Below, piece by piece: positions 1-7,064 of a DNA stretch of 64,000 nt (position 1 is the stretch's first letter; each line of letters begins with the position of its first letter). The translations under genes and the position numbers were made by a program. The stretch spans positions 1,922,001-1,986,000 of the forward strand of contig NZ_VFOM01000001.1 in the NCBI RefSeq assembly GCF_006716125.1, in the 5' to 3' direction. Below the pieces are notes generated by a model. The model was not told the DNA's origin and did not search any database. It was given only the letters and a program-made list of their open reading frames with translations. Source of the stretch: Homoserinimonas aerilata. GTDB lineage: Bacteria; Actinomycetota; Actinomycetes; Actinomycetales; Microbacteriaceae.

Positions 1-15
1 CTGCCCGCGGCCCCT

Positions 16-696
16 TCAGCCACGGCCGGTCGACACCGCGAGCAGGCGCGTCGGGTTCAGGGCGATGACCCTCCAGTCGGGTCCGGCCAGCTCCCGCAGC
101 TCGGCCGGGGTGAAGCTGCGCCTGATCGACACCAGCCCGTCAGGCCTGATGAACGAACCGCCACACGCCGGGCCCGGAAAGAACGGTGCCGTCGCCGCGC
201 CGAACGCCACAGAGGCGAAACGGCTGCGGGAGATATCGCTGTGCACCGTCATCACCCGCGCCAGACGCGAGGTCTCCACCAGGAAGCCGGGCACATCGCT
301 CAGATGATGCAACACATGATTCGACACAACGAAATCGAAACGTTCATCGAGCTGCGCTGCGGTCGCCCGCACAAATCGCACCCCCGGCGCCGGGTGCGCG
401 CTCGCGTAGGCGTGCGCGCGGGCATCGGGATCAACGCCCGTCACCTCGAGCAGAAGCCCGTCACGCCTGGCCAGCCGCGCCAACCGGCGGGCAAGATCGC
501 CGCCACCCGAACCAACATCGAGCAGGGTACGTGGCACGGATGCGCTGAGCAGCGGCCTCAGAAGGCGGCGGTAGGTCGCACCCCAACCAGACACCACCGG
601 GTTGAGGATTCCGAAACCGGCATATGTACGGCGGAGGGCATCCGGATCGCAATCAGGGCCGTCCATCAGCTCCCGCAGATGCGGCTGCCTGCGCAT
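16..696 (-). CDS. Class I SAM-dependent methyltransferase
   Basis: 226 aa. A Rossmann-type methyltransferase: the glycine-rich SAM loop LLDVGSGGGDLARRL is near residue 58, an acidic residue that would bind the ribose follows in VTGVDPDA, and the post-motif region reads FDFVVSNHVLHHL. It starts 13 bp after the stop of the type III PKS gene, so the two are very probably co-transcribed. In actinobacteria such pairs make methylated alkylresorcinols, pyrones or quinones, and I infer that this enzyme methylates the PKS product. The ATG at 696 fits the reading frame. A third biosynthetic gene could lie beyond the left edge of the window. The substrate cannot be read from the sequence. Confidence 0.85.
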   Translation of the reverse strand: MRRQPHLRELMDGPDCDPDALRRTYAGFGILNPVVSGWGATYRRLLRPLLSASVPRTLLDVGSGGGDLARRLARLARRDGLLLEVTGVDPDARAHAYASAHPAPGVRFVRATAAQLDERFDFVVSNHVLHHLSDVPGFLVETSRLARVMTVHSDISRSRFASVAFGAATAPFFPGPACGGSFIRPDGLVSIRRSFTPAELRELAGPDWRVIALNPTRLLAVSTGRG

Positions 697-709
697 CGAC
701 TCGCCGCCG

Positions 710-1792
710 TCAGTTCGCCGTCATCAGGCCGGACTCAACGGTGAGCCCAGGCCCGAACGCCATCGCACAGATGCGCTCCCCCGGCGTCGCCGTCGCCAGA
801 ATGTTCTTCAGCACGAACAGCACCGTCGCGCTGCTCATGTTGCCGAAATCGCGCAGCGTCTCCCGCGACGGCGTGAGCTGCTCGTCACTCAGCTTCAACG
901 TCGACTGCACGCGGTCGAGGATGCTGCGCCCGCCCGGGTGGATCGCCCAACGCTCGACCTCACCCGCGCGCCCCTGCAGAAGCGGCTCCAGCGCCCCCTC
1001 GATGTATTCGTCGATGATCTTCGGCACATAACTGCTGAGCACCATCTCGAAGCCCTCATCGCCAATCGTCCACGCCATGTCGGCCTCGCCGACCGGGGTG
1101 ACGACACTCTCGAAGGCGTCCAGCGAACATCCGAACCCCTCAACCGCATCCGCTGCGACAACAGCCGCGGCAGCACCATCAGCGAAGATCGATGCTGCAA
1201 TGATCTGGTCAGGGTCACTAGAGGAGCGCACATGCAGCGTGCACAGCTCGACGCTGACAACCAGCACGACCGCGGCAGGGTCAGCCAGAACAAGCTGCCG
1301 GGCCAACCGCAGTGCTGGCATCGACGCATAGCAGCCCATGAAGCCGAGATGGAAGCGCTGCACGCCCGGGCGCAGGCCCAGCTCGCGGGCCACCAGGAAG
1401 TCCGGGCCGGGCGCGAAGAAACCCGTGCATGAGACCGTGATCACATGGGTGATGCGGTCGGTGTCGAGGCTCGCGCAGGCTTTCTTCGCCGCCTCCACGT
1501 AAAGCTGGCCGGCCTGCTCGGTATACAACTCGTTGCGCACGCGCGTCGACGGCGACAGCAGCAGGCCACTCGCAGGCAAGAAGAACAGCGGATGCTCCGC
1601 CCCACTCTCCCAGGACAGCTCGGCGATCGCAGAGTGCCGCGTCTCGATCGCCGCCGCATCGAACGTGGCGGGCACCAGCCTCTGCGCGAGCCGACTCAAG
1701 CCAGGCTGGGCGGCGAACACATCACGCACATCGTGCTGCAGGAGCACGGTGGGCGGCACAACAGTCTCGAGCGCAATGATCGACGGGGTCAC
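710..1792 (-). CDS. Type III polyketide synthase (chalcone/stilbene synthase family)
   Basis: About 360 aa. The thiolase-fold catalytic triad is visible: Cys in FMGCYASMPALRLA, His in WAIHPGGRS and Asn in DFGNMSSATV. The PGPDF motif of the family precedes the active Cys. Type III PKSs extend an acyl-CoA starter with malonyl-CoA and cyclise the chain. The open frame continues upstream to 2101, but that part translates intergenic repeats into low-complexity Ala/Arg. I therefore start at the GTG at 1792, where family-like sequence begins (TPSIIALETVVPPT). A TACACT hexamer lies 7 nt before this GTG, consistent with a leaderless transcript. The methyltransferase gene follows directly. The product class is inferred. 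Confidence 0.88.
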   Translation of the reverse strand: MTPSIIALETVVPPTVLLQHDVRDVFAAQPGLSRLAQRLVPATFDAAAIETRHSAIAELSWESGAEHPLFFLPASGLLLSPSTRVRNELYTEQAGQLYVEAAKKACASLDTDRITHVITVSCTGFFAPGPDFLVARELGLRPGVQRFHLGFMGCYASMPALRLARQLVLADPAAVVLVVSVELCTLHVRSSSDPDQIIAASIFADGAAAAVVAADAVEGFGCSLDAFESVVTPVGEADMAWTIGDEGFEMVLSSYVPKIIDEYIEGALEPLLQGRAGEVERWAIHPGGRSILDRVQSTLKLSDEQLTPSRETLRDFGNMSSATVLFVLKNILATATPGERICAMAFGPGLTVESGLMTAN

Positions 1793-1799
1793 ATGCGCC

Positions 1800-1805
1800 A
1801 GTGTA
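1800..1805 (-). promoter_or_regulatory. Putative -10 box for leaderless PKS transcript
   Basis: TACACT on the minus strand ends 7 nt before the GTG start, and no Shine-Dalgarno sequence is visible. Actinobacterial leaderless genes typically have a TANNNT hexamer at this distance. No convincing -35 was found. Confidence 0.45.
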
Positions 1806-1880
1806 AGCACGGCAGCGCCCGCTCCGACAGGCTTCGCACACGATGCACAGGCGCGGGGCGGGTGGGCGGGGCTCGCTCGA

Positions 1881-1930
1881 GCCGCGTGCGGGCCGCGTGC
1901 GGGCCGCGTGCGGGCCGCGTGCGGGCCGCC
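1881..1930. repeat. 11-bp tandem repeat, about 4.5 copies
   Basis: The unit GCCGCGTGCGG occurs four times head to tail, followed by a partial copy. It lies between the PKS promoter and the first family-A palindrome. Confidence 0.9.
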
Positions 1931-1988
1931 GAGAGTACGCAAATCGACCGTTTGAGCGCGAATACCGTGCACTTCGTGCAGTCTCGGC
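1928..1988. repeat. Family-A 61-bp imperfect palindrome, copy 1
   Basis: The ends read GCCGAGAGTACGCAAA and CAGTCTCGGC and can pair into a hairpin. Two further 61-bp copies lie at 2851 and 2945. It is a REP-like intergenic element with no coding potential of its own. Confidence 0.8.
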
Positions 1989-2060
1989 GGAGTGGCCGCG
2001 AGACAGCACGGGAACGCGGTGGTGGCGGCCAGCCGTGGACCGCCGCCACCCCACCACTGC

Positions 2061-2151
2061 CCCGCCGAAAACGAAGGACACCCTCTTCGTTTCTGCCGCA
2101 TCCGGCACCCCTACGGTCGTTTCTCGATGAATCTCCTTCGTTTTCGGCGGG
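2061..2151. repeat. Family-B long inverted repeat
   Basis: Two perfect 18-bp arms, 2061-2078 and 2134-2151 (one arm contains CCGAAAACGAAGGA), enclose 55 bp. The second arm ends 16 bp before the PadR operator palindrome. It could be a REP-like element or a structural element of the padR leader. Confidence 0.8.
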
Positions 2152-2166
2152 CGCTCTGCTAGCGTC

Positions 2167-2176
2167 TGTATATACA
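2167..2176. promoter_or_regulatory. Candidate PadR operator/promoter palindrome
   Basis: TGTATATACA is a perfect 10-bp palindrome 27 bp upstream of the padR start, in an otherwise GC-rich stretch. PadR proteins often bind AT-rich dyads at their own promoter, so autoregulation is a reasonable inference. Confidence 0.4.
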
Positions 2177-2203
2177 TGTTGGGTATGCATTAGAGGAGTG
2201 CGG

Positions 2204-2815
2204 ATGTCGGTACGAATGAGCATCCTGGCGATGGTGTCGCGCCACCCCGGCTACGGCTACCTGCTGCGCGCCGAATTCGACCGCCGCACGGGCGCGACCT
2301 CACCCCTCAACGTCGGCCAGGTCTACAAGACCCTCGACACGCTCGAACGCGACGGCCTCGTCACCAGAAGCGAGCAGACGGATGCCGACGGCCACGTCTT
2401 CTACGAGGCCACCGCCGCCGGCCACGCTGCCGTCGCCGAATGGCTCACCACCGCCGAGGAGACGAGCACGCCCAGCCGCAGCGATCTCGCCGTCAAGGTC
2501 GCCGTCGCATCCACCCTGCCGGGCGTCGACATCGAAAGGATGCTGCAGGCCCAGAGGCAGGCGGCGCTCGCCCGCCTACACCGGCTCACCCGCGAGACGC
2601 CCACAGAGGGGCCCGGGCTCGGACCGCGCCTCGTCGCCGACGCCATCCTGTTCGAGGCCGAGACGGAGCTGCGCTGGCTCGACCACGTCGAGCAGCGCAT
2701 CCGCACGGCCTGCGCCACCGGCACAGCCCTCGAGGTCGCCTTCGACATCGACCCGCCCCGCCGCGGGCGACCGCGCCGCACCGACAAGCCCGAAGCATCC
2801 GAAGCATCCGACTGA
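2204..2815 (+). CDS. PadR family transcriptional regulator
   Basis: 203 aa. The N-terminal winged helix is typical of PadR: SILAMVSRHPGYGYLLRAEF, then the recognition helix region GQVYKTLDTLERDGLV and the wing around GHVFYEATAAG. A longer helical C-terminal part (PadR C-terminal-like, residues about 90-180) should mediate dimerisation, and the tail is basic and low-complexity. I chose the ATG at 2204 because GAGGAG lies 5 nt upstream and the open frame before it is repeat-derived. No transporter or detoxification target lies directly beside it. It is divergent from the PKS operon, which is therefore a candidate target. Confidence 0.9.
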   Translation: MSVRMSILAMVSRHPGYGYLLRAEFDRRTGATSPLNVGQVYKTLDTLERDGLVTRSEQTDADGHVFYEATAAGHAAVAEWLTTAEETSTPSRSDLAVKVAVASTLPGVDIERMLQAQRQAALARLHRLTRETPTEGPGLGPRLVADAILFEAETELRWLDHVEQRIRTACATGTALEVAFDIDPPRRGRPRRTDKPEASEASD

Positions 2816-2850
2816 CGGAGACGTTGTCCGGGGATCACTCCCGCCGCTTC

Positions 2851-2911
2851 GCCGAGAGTACGCAAAGTGCACGGTATGGGCGCGAAACCGTGCAATACGC
2901 GCAGTCTCGGC
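2851..2911. repeat. Family-A 61-bp palindrome, copy 2
   Basis: The best-paired copy: GCCGAGAGTACGCAAA on the left and GCAGTCTCGGC on the right, with GTGCACGGT and ACCGTGCA as inner arms. It lies 36 bp past the padR stop and could act as its transcription terminator or mRNA stabiliser. Confidence 0.8.
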
Positions 2912-2944
2912 GAAGAGAAGAGAGTACGGGCAGGGCGGATGCTC

Positions 2945-3005
2945 GCCGAGAGTACGCAAAGCGCACGGTTCCGACGCGAAAACGTGCAATACGTGCAGTC
3001 TCGCG
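2945..3005. repeat. Family-A 61-bp palindrome, copy 3
   Basis: Same layout as the other two copies, with GCGCACGGT and AACGTGCAATACG as inner arms. The right end has decayed to GTCTCGCGG. Confidence 0.75.
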
Positions 3006-3153
3006 GGACACGCGCAGCCGACGAGCGAGCCCATCAGGCGGCTCGACTGCCGCCATCAACACTTTCACCTTCCGCGATACCCCGGATGCTGGTGGCATAC
3101 GCAGCAGACGACGACGTTCCGCTGCGGCGGACCACGAAACGAAGGTCGCGGCA

Positions 3154-3345
3154 ATGACACATCTGCTCGCACACGTCGGCCACCTCGAGATCACCACGCC
3201 CGACGCGGAGGCCTCGGTGAAGTTCTACGAGGGGCACCTCGGCCTGAATGCGGTCGAACGCCGCGACGGCAAGGCTCACCTGCGCTGCTGGGGCGACCAC
3301 TACACGTACAGCCTCGTCATCGCGCCCGACATCGGAAACCCGGCT
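3154..3345 (+). pseudogene. Truncated VOC-superfamily (extradiol dioxygenase-like) gene
   Basis: The first 60 or so codons encode a clean N-terminal half-domain of a glyoxalase/catechol 2,3-dioxygenase-like protein: HVGHLEITTPDAEASVKFY, then GLNAVERRDGKAHLRCWGD, then SLVIAP. After that the similarity stops, although the frame stays open. The rest of a normal protein of about 300 aa, with the remaining metal ligands, is absent. The break lies 65 bp before a large inverted repeat. I read this as a 3'-deleted remnant. The end coordinate marks where family-like sequence stops. Confidence 0.65.
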
Positions 3346-3409
3346 CACGGCTGCGGCGATCTCACTTCCCGGTTCATCCGGTCTATGCAAGCGCGGATGC
3401 CCACGGCGT

Positions 3410-3467
3410 CGAGTTGCCCGCTTTCGCCCCTATTTCACGAGTTTTGGGGGCGAAAGTGGGCAACTCG
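3410..3467. repeat. Family-C inverted repeat (21-bp arms)
   Basis: CGAGTTGCCCGCTTTCGCCCC (3410-3430) pairs with 3447-3467 with one mismatch around a 16-nt loop. It lies between the VOC remnant and the pncA 3' end and could terminate transcription from either side, although there is no T-run. Confidence 0.8.
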
Positions 3468-3547
3468 CGGATGTGCCCCGGCGCGAGAGGAGCGCAGCAG
3501 CGGTACCCGAGACGTGAAGCGACAGAAGCGGATGCTTCCAGAGGCGC

Positions 3548-4135
3548 TCAGCCAGCCGCCCCAGACGAGCGGATGCGCGCCCCCAGCCGGGCGAGCTCGT
3601 CAAGCGCGGCAGCGCTCGGCATCGGCGCGACCCCCGCCACCAGGTCGCCCAGCACCGACACCGACAGGCCGGCCGTCAGGGCGTCGCGCGCGGAGGCGAG
3701 CACGCAGTGGTCGGTCGCGATGCCGACGACGTCGACCTCGGTCACGCCGCGCTCCGAGAGCAGCTGCGCGAACGGAACCCCGTCGACGTCGCCCTCGAAG
3801 ATCGAATAGGCGGGCCGGCCCTGGCCCTTGCGCACATGCGCGGTCACGGCCGAGGTGTCGAGGCGCGCGTCGTACTCGGCACCCTCCGTGCCGGCCACGC
3901 AGTGAACCGGCCAGGTGTCGACGAAATCGGGGGCGGCATCCCGGGCGAAGTGACCGCCGTTGTCGCCCGTCGCGTCATGCCAGTCGCGCGAGGCGAACAC
4001 CTCGGCGTAGCGGCCCGGATGCTCCGCCAGGTACTGCGAGACGCCCGTGGCGACCGCATGGCCGCCGTCGACACCGAGCGCGCCGCCCTCGGTGAAGTCA
4101 TTCTGTACGTCGATGATGAGGAGCGCACGAGTCAT
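3548..4135 (-). CDS. pncA: Nicotinamidase / isochorismatase-family hydrolase
   Basis: 195 aa. The family triad is visible: Asp in LIIDVQNDF (residue 8), Lys in AHVRKGQG and Cys in GIATDHCVLAS. The metal-binding Asp/His region is at SRDWHDATGDNGGHF, close to that of PncA. The enzyme converts nicotinamide to nicotinate in NAD salvage. The frame is open far upstream, but homology begins at the ATG at 4135. TACAAT lies 6 nt before that ATG with no SD, suggesting a leaderless message. The next gene upstream on this strand ends 35 bp away. Confidence 0.93.
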   Translation of the reverse strand: MTRALLIIDVQNDFTEGGALGVDGGHAVATGVSQYLAEHPGRYAEVFASRDWHDATGDNGGHFARDAAPDFVDTWPVHCVAGTEGAEYDARLDTSAVTAHVRKGQGRPAYSIFEGDVDGVPFAQLLSERGVTEVDVVGIATDHCVLASARDALTAGLSVSVLGDLVAGVAPMPSAAALDELARLGARIRSSGAAG

Positions 4136-4141
4136 GCCGCC

Positions 4142-4147
4142 ATTGTA
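4142..4147 (-). promoter_or_regulatory. Putative -10 box of leaderless pncA
   Basis: TACAAT on the minus strand, 6 nt before the pncA ATG. Confidence 0.5.
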
Positions 4148-4170
4148 GGCAGGTCGGATGCCGCCTGCCG

Positions 4171-5976
4171 CTACTGCAGGATGCCAGCGAGGTTGTCGCC
4201 GCAACTCTGGATGTCGGCGAGCAGTGTCTCGAGCGCGAGGCTCGTCTCTGGCTTCACCTCGCCGCTCGCCTGCAATGACACCGCGAGCCGGGTGCCGTCG
4301 GATGCTGTGAGCAGCCCGCCGAGTGTGGCGGCCCGGTCGGTGGTCCCTCCGACCCCGGAGAAGGCGGATTTCACCGACGCCAGCTGGCCGCTGAAACGAT
4401 CGGCGAGTGAGCCGCTCTGCCCCGCAACGGGCAGCGCCGCCGGGATGGTCTGCAGTTCGGCGCCACCGGCGTCGAGCGTGGCGAACATCCGGGCGACGAG
4501 TTCGGGGCTCGCAACGGTCGCCGCATTCAGGCCCGAGCCGTCGCGCACGACGAGCCCGTCGATGGGCATCTCGTAGCCGGAGAGCACCGAACGGAACACC
4601 TGATCGAGGGACGCGGCCGAGCCGCCCGAGCCGAGCGTCGTCGACACGAGGCGCGCCAGCATGTCTGCCAGGGTGTTGTCGTCGGCCTGCAGCATCTGCT
4701 GCACGAGCACGCTCACCGGCTGAGAGAACACCTCGGCGAGGAGGGGGCGGCCGTCGACGACCTCGCCCGAGCCGATCGTCGGCGCCGTCGACTGGCCGAG
4801 GGCATCGATGAAGGCTGCGGTGGCGGATGCGATGGGGTCGGTTCCGCGCGGACTGGTCGCCGCCGTCGGGTCGGCCCGGTCGCCGTCCACCATCAGCGGG
4901 GTGATGGGTGCCTGCGTGCCCGTCGTGCGTGCCGCATCCGACCATCCGGTGTCCCAGCTGTCGCCGTACGGCCAGAGGGTCGTGTCGACGATGAGCTGGG
5001 TCACGGCCGGCGTCACGGACGCTGGCGGCGCCGTGGGCGCGGTGGGCGTCGCGGAGGGGCTCGGCTGCAGCCCTGCCTTGAGCTCGTCGATCTTCTCGGT
5101 GAGCGGGTCTTTGTCCTTGTCCGGCTTGTCGTCGGCCTTGCCCTTGTCTTTGGCGGCCTCCTGCGGGTACAGCTTCGCGAGCGAAGCGGTCGTCTGCGCG
5201 GCGAGCTCCGACATCCGCGGGGCGCCCGCATACACGCTCTCCGTGCCGGCGGGCAGCGCGCTGAGCGTGGGGTCGCCTCCTCCGACGAGCACGATGCTGC
5301 CCGGCATGCTGCCCTCGTAGACGCGGGTGGCGATGCGGGTGTCTGGGCCGAGCACCTTGAGCGCGGTGACGGCGGTGAGCACCTTCTGCAGATTCGTCGT
5401 CGGAACGGCGGCACCGCCACCGAGGGCGAGAAGCTGCTCCCCGCTGGCGACATTCACGACGGAGACGCCCAGGGTGGCGTAGGCGGGGTCGCGCACGTCG
5501 ACGCCGCACGACCTGGCCCGCGTCGGCTGCAGCGAGTCCGTCGGCACAGTGCGCGCCGAGACGGCGCCCATGGCCGCAACCGCCCCGGATGCCTCGGGTC
5601 GGGCAGCAGAGGCTGCCCCCACCGCGACGGCCCCGCAACAGAGCGCCGCCACCACAATGCTGGCACCGGATGCGAGCAGCGTGCGGCGGTGAGCGACAGC
5701 CCAGCCGCGCAGGCGGTCGCCGAGACCGCGCGAAGTCTGCGCCGGCGCCTGGGCCAGCGGCGCGGCCGGCGGGATGCTCGACGGCGGGAGGAGTTGGGTC
5801 GGCGGCTGGGCCGGCGCTGCCAGCGTGGCCAGAAGCTGGGCCTCGGGGGCTGGCGGCTGCTGCAGATACGGCTGCGTGGCATCCGCCGACAGGCCTTCGG
5901 GCAGGGGTCGATCGGCACGAGCTGCCGCGGCGTCGCGTGCAGCCCGCCGCGTCAACGGCTGCCCGGGCTCAGTCAC
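4171..5976 (-). CDS. Peptidase S13 (PBP4/DacB)-like protein lacking canonical active-site motifs
   Basis: 601 aa. A Pro/Ala-rich cytoplasmic N-terminus (1-95) and one membrane segment (about 99-127) precede an extracellular S13-like domain. The region VPTTNLQKVLTAVTAL (191-206) aligns with the SxxK box of D-Ala-D-Ala carboxypeptidases, but the nucleophile position is Asn195, not Ser. The SxN counterpart reads DDN (432-434), and no KTG is found in the C-terminal box (about 536-545, AFSGVGG). The fold landmarks (VGGGDPTLS, DGLVVRDGSGL, LPVAGQSGSLADRF) are intact. I infer a cell-wall-associated pseudo-enzyme. A lysine/aspartate-rich insert lies at 275-295. The start is a GTG with TACTAT 7 nt upstream. 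Confidence 0.85.
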   Translation of the reverse strand: MTEPGQPLTRRAARDAAAARADRPLPEGLSADATQPYLQQPPAPEAQLLATLAAPAQPPTQLLPPSSIPPAAPLAQAPAQTSRGLGDRLRGWAVAHRRTLLASGASIVVAALCCGAVAVGAASAARPEASGAVAAMGAVSARTVPTDSLQPTRARSCGVDVRDPAYATLGVSVVNVASGEQLLALGGGAAVPTTNLQKVLTAVTALKVLGPDTRIATRVYEGSMPGSIVLVGGGDPTLSALPAGTESVYAGAPRMSELAAQTTASLAKLYPQEAAKDKGKADDKPDKDKDPLTEKIDELKAGLQPSPSATPTAPTAPPASVTPAVTQLIVDTTLWPYGDSWDTGWSDAARTTGTQAPITPLMVDGDRADPTAATSPRGTDPIASATAAFIDALGQSTAPTIGSGEVVDGRPLLAEVFSQPVSVLVQQMLQADDNTLADMLARLVSTTLGSGGSAASLDQVFRSVLSGYEMPIDGLVVRDGSGLNAATVASPELVARMFATLDAGGAELQTIPAALPVAGQSGSLADRFSGQLASVKSAFSGVGGTTDRAATLGGLLTASDGTRLAVSLQASGEVKPETSLALETLLADIQSCGDNLAGILQ

Positions 5977-5983
5977 CCGCTAC

Positions 5984-5989
5984 ATAGTA
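5984..5989 (-). promoter_or_regulatory. Putative -10 box of leaderless S13-like gene
   Basis: TACTAT on the minus strand, 7 nt before the GTG. No SD is present between them. Confidence 0.5.
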
Positions 5990-6018
5990 GTCCTGTCGCC
6001 GAAAACGCAAAATGCCCG

Positions 6019-7002
6019 TCAGAGACGCTCGGAGGGGTAGACAAGCCCGATGGCGCTGCGGATGTCGTCCATCGTGCGCATTATGGCCACGGATTCGCGC
6101 GGCGGCAGAATGGTGCCCGCGGTCGCCCCCTCGGCGACGAGACGCTCCAGTTCGAGGGCCTGGAACTGCATTCCGCGGCTCTCGGAGGCGGGGCTCTCGT
6201 ATCGCTCGACCACCGCATCCGCACTGTCGTACAGGGTGAAGGATGTGGGCGTGTACCAGACCCCGTCGATCGCGATGTAGCCGCCGGTGCCGATGATCGA
6301 CGCCGTGTTGGGGCCCTGGGTGTCGAGGGCGGTGTGCAGCACGGCGCGCCTGTCGCCGAACTCCAGGATCATGGCCGTCTGCTGGTCGACACCCGTGGCG
6401 GTGAACGTCGCGCTCGCCTGCACACCGGTGGGCTCGCCGAACAGGTCGTGCGCGAACGAGACCGGGTAGATGCCGAGATCGAGCAGCGCGCCGCCACCGA
6501 GGGCCGGATCCTGCAGCCGGTGCGCAGGGTCGGCGGGCAGCTTCTGCGTGTGGTCGGCGATGAGGGTGTGAACGTCACCGATGGCGCCCGCGGCCACGAG
6601 CTCGCGGATGCGCAGCATGTGCGGCAGGAACCGCGTCCACATGGCCTCCAGCACGACGAGCCCGCGCTGCTCGGCCAGCTCGACCACCTGCAGCGCCTCC
6701 GCCGCGTTCAGCGTGAACGACTTCTCCACGAGCACATGCTTGCCCGCGTTCAGCGCCAGAATCGCGCCGGCCGCATGGAACGGATGCGGGGTGGCGATGT
6801 ACACGACGTCGACCTCGTCATCCGCGACCAGGGCCTCGTAGCTGCCGTGCGCACGCGCGATGCCGAACTCAGCGGCGAAGGCGTCAGCCGACTCCTGCCG
6901 GCGCGAGCCGACCGCCGTCACCTCGATGCCTGCCGCGATCAGGTCGTGCGTCTGGGCGCGGGCGATGCCGCCCGGGCCGAGGATTCCCCAGCGAAGAGTC
7001 AT
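6019..7002 (-). CDS. Gfo/Idh/MocA-family NAD(P)-dependent oxidoreductase
   Basis: 327 aa. The N-terminal Rossmann fold begins WGILGPGGIARAQ (GxGxxA), followed by the strand-helix unit VTAVGSRRQESADAFA. The usual EKP signature of the family reads EKSFTLNAAEA here, and the substrate-side helix has the common GALLDLGIYPV motif. Members oxidise or reduce sugars, polyols and related cyclic compounds with NAD(P). Nothing nearby fixes the substrate. The ATG is preceded by GGAGGACACGCA, a strong ribosome binding site. Confidence 0.9.
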   Translation of the reverse strand: MTLRWGILGPGGIARAQTHDLIAAGIEVTAVGSRRQESADAFAAEFGIARAHGSYEALVADDEVDVVYIATPHPFHAAGAILALNAGKHVLVEKSFTLNAAEALQVVELAEQRGLVVLEAMWTRFLPHMLRIRELVAAGAIGDVHTLIADHTQKLPADPAHRLQDPALGGGALLDLGIYPVSFAHDLFGEPTGVQASATFTATGVDQQTAMILEFGDRRAVLHTALDTQGPNTASIIGTGGYIAIDGVWYTPTSFTLYDSADAVVERYESPASESRGMQFQALELERLVAEGATAGTILPPRESVAIMRTMDDIRSAIGLVYPSERL

Positions 7003-7064
7003 TGCGTGTCCTCCGTGGGCCGCCGTCGGCCCGTCGCCACAACACTAGCGAGTGACGGCGCGGC

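Larger units (their letters stand above)
1793..2203. other. Intergenic region between divergent PKS and PadR genes
   Basis: A 411-bp gap with no credible gene. It holds an 11-bp tandem repeat, one 61-bp family-A palindromic repeat, one long family-B inverted repeat, the -10-like box of the PKS gene and a perfect 10-bp palindrome in front of padR. The ORFs here are translations of the repeats. Confidence 0.6.

Noticed and set aside
1881..1930. 11-bp tandem repeat as a possible CRISPR or iteron origin
   Set aside because: The units abut without spacers, and there is no Rep or Cas gene nearby.
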